Source of the DNA: Bacillota bacterium
GTDB lineage: Bacteria; Bacillota; Clostridia; Oscillospirales; Ruminococcaceae
Direction: 5' to 3'
DNA: 64,000 bases
Assembly (NCBI GenBank): GCA_023460035.1
Contig: JAEWRN010000043.1
Coordinates: 163,983-227,982 of the forward strand
Below the pieces are notes generated by a model. That model was not told the origin of the DNA and searched no databases. It saw nothing but the letters and a program-made list of their open reading frames with translations. The first letter of the stretch is position 1, and every line of letters starts with the position of its first letter. Positions 23,666 through 31,057 of the stretch are shown here, in pieces. The translations under genes and the position numbers were made by a program.

Positions 23666-25492
23666 TCAGTCAAACATTCCTTTCTTTAAATCAATTTCAT
23701 GGTCGTTCGCCCTGCGGATAATATTCTTCGTCGTAGATGTGTGCACCCGTACAAACGGGCGCTCTGGAATATCCTGCGGGGTCGTCTGTGGCAGATCAAA
23801 CAGTTGCCCGTAATGCTGCAACTGGGTGCGCAGTGTGTGGTGCCCGCCTTTCATCACAACCCAATGGCCCCACGGGATGGTGACGATTTCGGACGCTTCC
23901 AGGAGTGGCCTGCCCACCATGCTTTGGGTGGAAGATGCCCGACTGTTGTTGTAAGAAATGGAGCCGGACAACACTGTTTCATTGCCCAGCGTTTTAGACA
24001 GCGTTTCTGCCGTGCTGTAGCTGGACGGCGATACAAACGTAAACATCAGCATTTGGTTCGTGTCTTTAATGGTTTCTGCTCGCTCTCGTGAATAATACTT
24101 ATTCAACTGGGCTGACGATTGAAGCGCGATAAGGATGCGTACGCCACGGCTGCGTATAGCCGCGAACAACACGTCCACATCCTGGATAGCAGGCATATTG
24201 CCCGCCTCATCCCAGAACAACATCACCCTGCGCGGCAGTTTACCAGCGAACTTGTTTTCTGCGACCTCAATCAAATCGTTCGCAAAAAAGCGAATGAACA
24301 TCGAAGCTAAGAAATGCCGGGTCGTGTTTTCATCCGGGCAGATGAGAAAAATGGCCGTTGGCTGCTCGACAAAGTGCTGGGCGTTAAGCTCTGGGCTGTG
24401 GGTGCAGATCATCTGTTCCAGCTCGGCGTCGATGAACTTTGTCAGTTTGCCCAGTGCCGACGAAAAGATGTTCATGCTGGTGCGCATATCGGCGGCCATC
24501 GCGGCGCCGACATAGTTGCGAATGCGCGGGTTGTCGATCTGCTCCAACACCTCGGCAAGATAGCTTTTTTGCTGCCCGCCGAGAGGGTTTGCCCCTTGTG
24601 CCTGTCCGTTAAGCTCCAGTACCAGATTAAACACCGACATAATGTGTCGCTCGTTTTTGGCCCCGTATTCCGACACCATCAGCAGCAGGCCGGTGATAAG
24701 ACCGCGCGAGGTCTCGGTGAAGTAGTCGCCGCTCTCCGACTTGACGTTGCTGTCTACCGTGTCCACGAGTGCTGCCGCACACACCTTGGCATACCGTTCT
24801 GCCCTGCCGTACCAGATGGCTTTTTGCATCGGGTCGGCTGTTTTTTTGTATTCGTCTATGCACTCGTTGATGCGGTACAGTAAATTAAATGAGCTGCCAT
24901 GCAGCACATCACGGAAATTGAGCATCACCACGGTGTAGCCGTCCTCGCGCAACTGGCGGCTGCAACTGTTGTACAGCGTACCTTTAAGGTCGGTCATCAG
25001 CATCGATGCACCGTGCCCGGTGTGCCGCTGCACCCTTGCGTTGTAGATGATGGCCGGAATGTACTCGGTAGTGGTCTTGCCGCTGCCGGGCGGGCCGAGC
25101 AGCAACAGGTTGTTATCCGACGTATCGACCACCCAGTTTTCGCCGTCTTCGCCGATTAGGAAGCCGGGTTCGCGCTCTTTGCCAAACGGCACCGTCTGGT
25201 AGGTCTCTTTCTTCTCTTCCTCATCCATCCACTTTGATTTACCATGCTGCCCGTGGCCCACCTGAATATCTTTGATGTTAAGGCGCGACATTGTAAACAC
25301 ATACATCACGGTGGCAGCCAGCACCACAAACAGCAGCTTTAGCCACCAGAATAACGGCAGACTGTCGATAAACGCGGCGAAGTGGTCTTCTGCCGTCAGT
25401 ATTGCCTGGACTGAAAACAAAAAGGTCACTGCCAAATAGGCAGCGACCCCGGCCAGTACAGAAAAAAATATGCGTTCTCGTTTACTGAACAT
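23666..25492 (-). CDS. VirD4/TraG-type conjugative coupling protein
   Basis: A 608-aa inner-membrane ATPase that links the relaxosome to the type IV secretion channel. Two TM helices lie at residues ~10-30 and ~50-68. Walker A is GPPGSGKTT at 133-141, Walker B is VMLFWDEAGNMPAIQD near residue 420, and IAIQSSAQLNKYY-like segments (LIALQSSAQLNKYYS) follow. The N-proximal QVGHGQHGKSKWMDEEE is typical of Gram-positive coupling proteins. Length and layout are normal, so the element is likely self-transmissible. Confidence 0.95.
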   Translation of the reverse strand: MFSKRERIFFSVLAGVAAYLAVTFLFSVQAILTAEDHFAAFIDSLPLFWWLKLLFVVLAATVMYVFTMSRLNIKDIQVGHGQHGKSKWMDEEEKKETYQTVPFGKEREPGFLIGEDGENWVVDTSDNNLLLLGPPGSGKTTTEYIPAIIYNARVQRHTGHGASMLMTDLKGTLYNSCSRQLREDGYTVVMLNFRDVLHGSSFNLLYRINECIDEYKKTADPMQKAIWYGRAERYAKVCAAALVDTVDSNVKSESGDYFTETSRGLITGLLLMVSEYGAKNERHIMSVFNLVLELNGQAQGANPLGGQQKSYLAEVLEQIDNPRIRNYVGAAMAADMRTSMNIFSSALGKLTKFIDAELEQMICTHSPELNAQHFVEQPTAIFLICPDENTTRHFLASMFIRFFANDLIEVAENKFAGKLPRRVMLFWDEAGNMPAIQDVDVLFAAIRSRGVRILIALQSSAQLNKYYSRERAETIKDTNQMLMFTFVSPSSYSTAETLSKTLGNETVLSGSISYNNSRASSTQSMVGRPLLEASEIVTIPWGHWVVMKGGHHTLRTQLQHYGQLFDLPQTTPQDIPERPFVRVHTSTTKNIIRRANDHEIDLKKGMFD

Positions 25493-25539
25493 TTGCGTTC
25501 ACCCTTTTCTATACTTACAAAATATATTCTTCTCTCTAT

Positions 25540-26175
25540 TCATCGGTCAATTTCTTGACCCTTATCTTGTGCAAAAGAAAGTAATTGTTCGTACTTACGT
25601 TCTAACTGAAGACATTTCTGTTCAAGTTGTTTATATGCTATATCCTGTTGAACACGTTCTTTTATTAAAGTATCTCGCTCTGTGACATATTGCTCTAGCG
25701 TTTGCTGCTGCTGTTGGCAGAGTTGGTTTAATCTTTCGATCTCATCAATTAAAGCATTAAATGCCTGTGATCCATCCTGTACCTTCACTACCAAACGCTG
25801 TTTATCAGAACTAAGCAGACGATATCTTTCCTCTTGCACCGCCTCTTTTTCTAATAATCGCTCTAACTTATGCCTACCTTCCTGCTGTTCTGCCTTGATA
25901 GCCTGACTAGTATTCTGAAGTAAATTTTGCAATTCAATTATCCTACTATGCTCTGAGGACAACCCCTTATGTTCGGCCGATAATCCGTTATGTCCGACGG
26001 CCAGTTCATTCTTCTTCTCTCCAATATCTTTCTCTATACGGCTAAGCTTATCCTTAATTTTTACAATGTTGAAATTATACGTTAGAATATAGCCAACTAG
26101 TACAACTCCTGCTGTAATCAAAGACGAAATTATCGTTTCCATCCACCACACCTCAGTTGTTAAAAAATCGCACAT
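25540..26175 (-). CDS. Membrane-anchored coiled-coil protein
   Basis: A 211-aa protein with one N-terminal TM helix (IISSLITAGVVLVGYILTY) and then a long coiled coil rich in K, E, Q and L to the C-terminus, probably cytoplasmic. The GHNGLSAEHKGLSSEHSRI segment is a short internal repeat. The ATG at 26175 has AAGGAG 7 nt upstream; an internal ATG at 26142, after GAGGTG, would give a start directly before the TM helix and is a fair alternative. Its place between ArdC-like and VirD4 genes suggests a structural role in transfer or entry exclusion, without direct evidence. Confidence 0.7.
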   Translation of the reverse strand: MCDFLTTEVWWMETIISSLITAGVVLVGYILTYNFNIVKIKDKLSRIEKDIGEKKNELAVGHNGLSAEHKGLSSEHSRIIELQNLLQNTSQAIKAEQQEGRHKLERLLEKEAVQEERYRLLSSDKQRLVVKVQDGSQAFNALIDEIERLNQLCQQQQQTLEQYVTERDTLIKERVQQDIAYKQLEQKCLQLERKYEQLLSFAQDKGQEIDR

Positions 26176-26186
26176 TTTTACACTCC

Positions 26187-26276
26187 TTATTTTACCATAA
26201 TTTCTTGCTGATTAAAAATATTCACCTTAAAAAATGCAATACCTAATTTTCCTTCTGTTTCTTTAAGTTCGACCAC
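26187..26276 (-). CDS. Possible 29-aa ORF overlapping the ArdC-like gene
   Basis: A GTG-started frame (VELKETEGKLGIAFFKVN...) begins inside the last codons of the ArdC-like gene, preceded by AGAGGGG, and ends 12 nt before the next gene. The composition looks protein-like, but it is very short; it could be a coupled leader peptide or the remnant of a longer C-terminus lost by frameshift. Confidence 0.3.
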   Translation of the reverse strand: MVELKETEGKLGIAFFKVNIFNQQEIMVK

Positions 26277-27642
26277 CCCCTCTGTGGGGCGGCTGAAAAC
26301 CCGGCTCCGGGGCTTTACTGCTGTGTTTGGGCTGCTGTGGTTCCAGCTCCAGTTCTTCTTCCTGCTGCGGTATATCGATGCGCTTGTCAATATATCGCAG
26401 CTGTTTTTGTACCCGCGCCAGGGAAACATCCAACTTGAACTTTGGGTCCTTTTGTGCTTCCTCAAGGTTTCGCACCATATATTCTTTGTTGTTCTCACTG
26501 GTCGGCAAGCCAAACCGGCCTTCGAGCATATTGGCAAGGCATTGTGCTTCAAACTCTGCCACCGCCGGGCTTTGGGTGGTCGTGCGGTGCAGCAGCGCGT
26601 GTGCATATTCGTGGCACATGGTGTCAAGGCGCTCACTGTCCTGTAACAAATGGTTGAGCGTAATGGTGTTTTGCGACCGATCAAAAAATCCGTTCAGCGA
26701 GATTGATGCAAGGTCTTTGATTTCGACCGGCACCCCGGACAGCTCCGACAATTCTTTCATCCGCTCGAACAGCGCGGCGTGCTGTTCGCTGTTATAGCCC
26801 TTGTCGTATACTTTGGGGTAGTCTTTGACCGGGCAGGTGGTCTGCGAAATATCATAGACATCCGACGGGTCAAAATAGGTCTTTTGCACAACCTCAATTT
26901 TACCGGCGGCCAGCTTTGCCTTTTCCGCGTTCGTTGCTTTCATCACGGGTACCAGGTACCCGTTGCGCTCGAAATATTCTTTTGTCTGTGGGCGCAGGAT
27001 TTCAATCCCTTTTTCGCCTGGCTTTACCCGGTAGCCCATCCGCAGGTACCGGCCTTTGGCTGCCGTAAAAGTCGCGTGTGGGTTTTGTGCGTAAATCATC
27101 ATCAGGTTGCGCGGGGAGTACTGATAGAATTTTGCGGAAAAAGCAAGGTAATTGAGCAGCTTATCCGGGTCAGCTTTCAGCTCACGCTGCATCTGCTGCA
27201 CCGCTGACCTGATCTCGTGCAGGTCATCTGTTTGTTTTTGGTTCACCTCAATTTTTTCAACGACGTTTTTTTCTTTATAGCTCTCTTGCAGCAGCATCAG
27301 TTCTGTCATCTGCCCCGGTGTCAAAACCCCGTGCAGTTTGGTGTAGTTCCAATCTGCCGGGAAGTCGTACTCTGTATCGACCTGCACCACACTGTCTTTT
27401 GAAAGTAGATTGACTTCGTCTGCCTTTAAGGCAAAGGAAGTCGCATACTTTGTTCGCTCCTGGTGTGAGGTAAATGCATAAGCGGTAAACCGCCCGTCAC
27501 CGCGCACCTGTTTGACCACGAATATCTTCTGCCGGTTTTCAAATTGGGTGTTGGGTACGACAACACGGGTGTAAATTAAATTACCGGCCCGCAGGCCGGG
27601 CTTGTCATCGCGTGGCAGCGCGCTGTGTTGTTTTTGTTCCAT
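26263..27642 (-). CDS. ArdC-like antirestriction protein with zinc metallopeptidase motif
   Basis: A 459-aa protein. Residues ~160-260 (LLNYLAFSAKFYQYSPRNLMMIYAQNPHATFTAAKGRYLRMGYRV) match the ArdC N-terminal ssDNA-binding domain found on conjugative plasmids and ICEs. The following part contains HEYAHALLH, an HExxH zinc-peptidase motif as in ImmA/IrrE-type (DUF955) proteins, at about residue 345. ArdC proteins protect incoming single-stranded DNA from restriction. An extra ~150-residue N-terminal region (RKIFVVKQVRGDGRFTAYAF) is of unknown role, and the tail is Pro/Glu-rich. GGAGG precedes the ATG. Confidence 0.85.
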   Translation of the reverse strand: MEQKQHSALPRDDKPGLRAGNLIYTRVVVPNTQFENRQKIFVVKQVRGDGRFTAYAFTSHQERTKYATSFALKADEVNLLSKDSVVQVDTEYDFPADWNYTKLHGVLTPGQMTELMLLQESYKEKNVVEKIEVNQKQTDDLHEIRSAVQQMQRELKADPDKLLNYLAFSAKFYQYSPRNLMMIYAQNPHATFTAAKGRYLRMGYRVKPGEKGIEILRPQTKEYFERNGYLVPVMKATNAEKAKLAAGKIEVVQKTYFDPSDVYDISQTTCPVKDYPKVYDKGYNSEQHAALFERMKELSELSGVPVEIKDLASISLNGFFDRSQNTITLNHLLQDSERLDTMCHEYAHALLHRTTTQSPAVAEFEAQCLANMLEGRFGLPTSENNKEYMVRNLEEAQKDPKFKLDVSLARVQKQLRYIDKRIDIPQQEEELELEPQQPKHSSKAPEPGFQPPHRGGGRT

Positions 27643-27670
27643 TCGTTTTTCCTCCTGTAAAAAAGAAAAA

Positions 27671-27693
27671 GGCCTGGATCAATGATCCAAACC
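27671..27693 (-). terminator. Hairpin after the 160-aa gene
   Basis: GG-CTGGATCAATGATCCA-CC with CTTTTTCTTTTTTAC following on the minus strand, a clear terminator and a distant relative of the palindrome family. Confidence 0.7.
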
Positions 27694-27725
27694 TTTTATT
27701 GTTGTAATTCGATTATTTTGAGTAC

Positions 27726-28208
27726 TTACCAGATCACGACACCGGCATCGATATCCCGCATCACGGCCAGCGGGCTGGTAATGTCGCGCGGGTCGTGGCG
27801 CTCGGCAAAGCATTCCACCTCTTCGGGAGTCAAGCTATTGTAGAGCTCTACCGGCAGGCTGCATGGGTTGTCTTTCTGGCTGGGGCTGACGATAATCAGC
27901 TCACCATTCGGCTGTTGGCAAATGACCTGCAGCTTGCCGCCGTGCACTGCTTGCAGTGCATTCAGCCGGTCAACCTCTGCCTTTGTCTCGGCATCGATGG
28001 GCTGCAGGTATTCAATTTCTTCTATGTTGCCAAAATGGAAATCTGACAGATCAGCCGGGCTGATATAATACTGCACAGGGCCCGGTTCTTTGTAGACCGG
28101 CATACCGTCAATAAAGTCCGGGTCTTCTCGGTCTTTGTAAACGATTTTGCCATTGATGTATTTATTCATCACTGCACCGTTCAAAGTTTCTTCTTCAAAT
28201 TCAGTCAT
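27726..28208 (-). CDS. Uncharacterised 160-aa acidic protein
   Basis: A soluble acidic protein without signal peptide or TM helix. Readable parts include YINGKIVYKDREDPDFIDGMPVY, LNALQAVHGGKLQVICQQPNGELIIVSP and LYNSLTPEEVECFAERHDP. I do not recognise the family. It lies between the relaxase and ArdC-like genes on the same strand; AAAGGAG lies 6 nt before the ATG. Small acidic proteins in this place on other elements are sometimes DNA mimics or transfer accessories, but nothing specific supports that here. Confidence 0.6.
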   Translation of the reverse strand: MTEFEEETLNGAVMNKYINGKIVYKDREDPDFIDGMPVYKEPGPVQYYISPADLSDFHFGNIEEIEYLQPIDAETKAEVDRLNALQAVHGGKLQVICQQPNGELIIVSPSQKDNPCSLPVELYNSLTPEEVECFAERHDPRDITSPLAVMRDIDAGVVIW

Positions 28209-28238
28209 TTTATACTCCTTTGTGTTTTGAGTTGTGGG

Positions 28239-29750
28239 TCATCGTTCAATGCCTGGTTGTTGTTCCAAATCATGCCCGCGGCGTTTGCGCTTCATTCTGC
28301 CATGCCGCAGGCCAGTATAATTCTGCTGGGCGCGCTGGTCTGCTTCGATGATTTTACCCAGCTGATACAGCATAGAACAGGTTGTAGCGAGGGGGCTTTT
28401 GCTTTGGTATTGCAGATATGCTGTGGCGAATGTGTTGCCCTGACGGGCGGATTGTTCCATCCAAAACATACCCCGTTTTCGGTCGCGCGGCACGCCCTTA
28501 TCGCCCTTTAATAGTAACTTGCCCAAAGTATATTGTGCCCGGTCATTGCCCTGTGCCGCCGACGCTTCTAAGTATTGTAACGCCTTTGCCGCGTCTTTTG
28601 CGACGGTTTTGCCATACAAATAATTTAAACCGTTGTTGTAGAGTTGCACTGGGGTTTGGGCACGTGTTTTTTCTTTACTGCTGGTCCGTTTTGCATTGTT
28701 ACAGCCTTCTTGTTGCGGTTCGCCTAGCGCGGCTTTTGGTATTTTTTCTGTACCGCTGGGTGGTGTGCTCTCGTCAAGTTCTATATCCGGCAGTTCACCG
28801 ACCGCAAAAGCCGGCATTTTTTCTTTACTGCTAAGCTTGCAGGCCGTTTCAATCAGCAGGTTTTGTTTGCGGGCGTCCTGCCCTTTCATCGGGGCAAAGA
28901 ACTGCTGTTCCCACTGCTCCATCTTCTCGGCCATCGTGATTTTGCTGTCGACATAGGTGTCTTTCACGATGTTGTAATAGGCTTCCCTGCTCTGCGCATA
29001 GAGCTCGGCCAGCTCCGGGGTTTCTAAAACTGCCTGTCGCAATAAATCTGATACACGGCCTTTGATCTCTGGTGGCAGCCAGCCGTATTGTGCTTTGCCC
29101 GGCAGCACACTGATTTCTTGGCCGAGCTTTTGCAGCTCGTCGGCCAGACCCACCGGCAAAGTGCCTTTGCCATTGGCAAGGGCTTGCAGCTGTTGTTCAA
29201 GCTGTTGGTTCATCGCTTGCCGGATTTCACCCTTCTGCACCCGCAGCTGCTCAATATCGCCCCGGAACATTTCGTTTGCAAACAGGCTCTTGATAACGTT
29301 GCTTTTTTCGTTCAGGGCTTTTGCCCGCAGCTTCTTTGTCTCGACTTCGCTTGTCTGTTTGGGTACCCGCACAGCACCCTCACCCGGCACACTGCTCCAA
29401 AACACCAGATGCAAGTGCGGGTGGTAATCCTTGTCGTGAAAACTGGCATAGCAGTGCAGCGCACCTGGCGTGATGTTGTAAGCCTTGGCAATCTCCTGCT
29501 TGTGCGCAGTGAGAAACGCTTTGAAGTAATTGCGGTCGGCCTGTAAGCGTTCCAGCTCTTCACTGGGGAACGAGAGGATTTGATACCATGCAAGGTTGCC
29601 GGTGTCTCGCCTTGCCTGGCGTACCGCCTCTTTGACATCGGCCTCACCGTCAGGGGAAAATAACGGGGACTGACGGTCATTGTATTGTAAATAGTTGATG
29701 GTGTGCTGCGTCGTTTTAGAGAACGACGCATACGAAATGATGCGGGGCAT
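28239..29750 (-). CDS. MobP-type relaxase with C-terminal Sel1-like repeats
   Basis: A 503-aa conjugative relaxase that nicks oriT and pilots the strand. The N-terminal domain has the His triad HPHLH at residues 110-114 (HDKDYHPHLHLVFWS) and the tyrosine-containing NYLQYNDRQSP upstream, as in MobP/MobA-MobL-like enzymes of Firmicutes ICEs. The C-terminal ~100 residues form two Sel1-like repeats (ALQYLEASAAQGNDRAQYTLGKLLLKG and a second GMFWMEQSARQGN copy), usually protein-interaction modules and uncommon on relaxases. The start overlaps the stop of the accessory gene (TAATG). Confidence 0.88.
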   Translation of the reverse strand: MPRIISYASFSKTTQHTINYLQYNDRQSPLFSPDGEADVKEAVRQARRDTGNLAWYQILSFPSEELERLQADRNYFKAFLTAHKQEIAKAYNITPGALHCYASFHDKDYHPHLHLVFWSSVPGEGAVRVPKQTSEVETKKLRAKALNEKSNVIKSLFANEMFRGDIEQLRVQKGEIRQAMNQQLEQQLQALANGKGTLPVGLADELQKLGQEISVLPGKAQYGWLPPEIKGRVSDLLRQAVLETPELAELYAQSREAYYNIVKDTYVDSKITMAEKMEQWEQQFFAPMKGQDARKQNLLIETACKLSSKEKMPAFAVGELPDIELDESTPPSGTEKIPKAALGEPQQEGCNNAKRTSSKEKTRAQTPVQLYNNGLNYLYGKTVAKDAAKALQYLEASAAQGNDRAQYTLGKLLLKGDKGVPRDRKRGMFWMEQSARQGNTFATAYLQYQSKSPLATTCSMLYQLGKIIEADQRAQQNYTGLRHGRMKRKRRGHDLEQQPGIER

Positions 29751-30145
29751 TACCCTACCACCTCATCCATGCGCAGCACGCGATTGTTGGCGCGCAGGAA
29801 CTCTACCACATTTTTTCTGTACTGCTCGACCGCGAGCGGGGACACTTGCAAAGACTGCGCAAGGATTTGGTTCATCACCCCGACTTCGATTGCAAGCGAG
29901 GACAGCACCTGATTCGTTTTTGCGTTGATCTTCGCTTCGCTCAGCTGGGCGACGCCCTTCACCGCTTGCAGCAGTTCGTCGTTGATGACTGTCGCCTTTT
30001 CTTCCATGTAGACCTTGTCCAAATAGAGCCGTAGAGCATCTTCAAAAATTTTAGACTGCGGGCACATCCTTTCTTCGGCCAAATGTTCGATTGACTTTTT
30101 CAACTCAGGGTCAAGCACAAATGTTGTCTTATTGATACTTGCCAA
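29750..30145 (-). CDS. Relaxosome accessory protein (MobC-like, ribbon-helix-helix start)
   Basis: A 131-aa basic/helical protein. The N-terminus TTFVLDPELKKSIEHLAEERMCPQSKIFEDALRLYLDKVY has the strand-helix-helix pattern of a ribbon-helix-helix DNA-binding domain, and a helical C-terminus follows. Such proteins bind oriT and recruit or regulate the relaxase. It is directly upstream of the relaxase gene (one-base overlap) and directly downstream of the palindrome-rich region proposed as oriT. The start is TTG, 8 nt after AAAGGGGG. Confidence 0.75.
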   Translation of the reverse strand: MASINKTTFVLDPELKKSIEHLAEERMCPQSKIFEDALRLYLDKVYMEEKATVINDELLQAVKGVAQLSEAKINAKTNQVLSSLAIEVGVMNQILAQSLQVSPLAVEQYRKNVVEFLRANNRVLRMDEVVG

Positions 30146-30159
30146 TTTGGAAACCCCCT

Positions 30160-30460
30160 TTCAAATTTCGCCCCTGTCGGGGCTGGTCTGATACAATCCA
30201 AAGGATTGTGCAGGATAAAGGGGTATTGCAAAATTGCAATACCCTGTCACATCATCCCGCAGTGCGGGCTGATTTATGGGTACTGCACTTTGGCAGTACC
30301 CACAGTAAAGAAAAAACAGGTAAAAGGCAGGCAACCCGGTACCGTTGGCTTTGCACTGCGCTTTATTTGTATTTCACGGATTTCAGATTTAACCATATAA
30401 CATGCCATAAACGGCATTGTACCGCCATTTATGGGTACTGCAAAAAGCAAGTAATCTTTA
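30160..30460. other. Candidate origin of transfer (cluster of inverted repeats)
   Basis: Within ~290 nt upstream of the relaxosome genes lie several inverted repeats: GCCCCTGTCGGGGC, CAATCCAAAGGATTG, GGGTATTGCA/TGCAATACCC, CCCGCAGTGCGGG and GGGTACTGC/GGCAGTACCC. The word TTTATGGGTACTGCA occurs twice (30275 and 30428). No gene is present. Location beside mobC/relaxase genes and the density of hairpins fit an oriT; the nick site cannot be assigned. Confidence 0.55.
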
Positions 30461-30468
30461 AGCCAAAA

Positions 30469-31041
30469 TTACTCCCAATTTTGCAGTAGTGGCGTCGGGT
30501 CAATCAGGTCACCCGCCGGTGTTCGCAGCTGGAAATGACAGTGCGAACCGGTGGAAACGCCGGTGTTGCCCACCAGCGCGATCGGGTCACCGGCGGCGAC
30601 TTCGTCGCCTACCTTGACCAGAATCTCGCTGCAATGGCAGTACATTGTTTTGCTGCCGTCAGAGTGCTCCAGCCAGATGTATTTGCCCGGCTCGCTGCCG
30701 ACCCCGGTCATCCATACGGTGCCGCCCCGGGCGGCCACGATTGGCGTGCCTTCCGGTGCCGGGAAGTCCACCGCTAAATGCGGTTCCACTTTCTTCGTCA
30801 CCGGGTTGACACGCTGTGGGTCGTACCCGCTGCTGATCGTTGTGTGTCCCGGTACCGGGTAGTAGTAAAGACTGTCAGCGGCGATTACACTGGTGGCCCC
30901 AAACAGTACTGTAAAGAATATCAACCCTAATGAAGAAATCAGGATAATGGATCCGGCCACAATCCCAATCACTACATTTCTGGCCTTTTCGTCTGTTGCA
31001 ATATACGTGGCAAGCTTCGCAGCCACAACTTCTGCGGTCAT
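30469..31041 (-). CDS. Membrane-anchored M23 peptidase (conjugative cell-wall hydrolase)
   Basis: A 190-aa protein with one N-terminal TM helix (NVVIGIVAGSIILISSLGLIFFTVLF) and an extracytoplasmic M23/LytM domain. Zinc ligands are visible in HLAVDFPAPEGT (H..D) and SHCHFQLR (HxH). M23 enzymes cut peptidoglycan crosslinks; on Gram-positive elements they open a path for the transfer channel, as VirB1 or CwlT do elsewhere. It lies directly downstream of VirB4 with a 16-nt gap. The domain starts with TTISSGYDPQRVNPVTKK, the common M23 opening. Confidence 0.88.
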   Translation of the reverse strand: MTAEVVAAKLATYIATDEKARNVVIGIVAGSIILISSLGLIFFTVLFGATSVIAADSLYYYPVPGHTTISSGYDPQRVNPVTKKVEPHLAVDFPAPEGTPIVAARGGTVWMTGVGSEPGKYIWLEHSDGSKTMYCHCSEILVKVGDEVAAGDPIALVGNTGVSTGSHCHFQLRTPAGDLIDPTPLLQNWE

Positions 31042-31057
31042 CTACTATCACCGCCTT

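Noticed and set aside
26187..26684. A 165-codon frame overlapping the ArdC-like gene
   Set aside because: Its first 140 codons are antisense-like shadow of the HExxH-containing ArdC-like frame, with Cys/Arg-rich composition; only the last 29 codons look protein-like and are listed separately.
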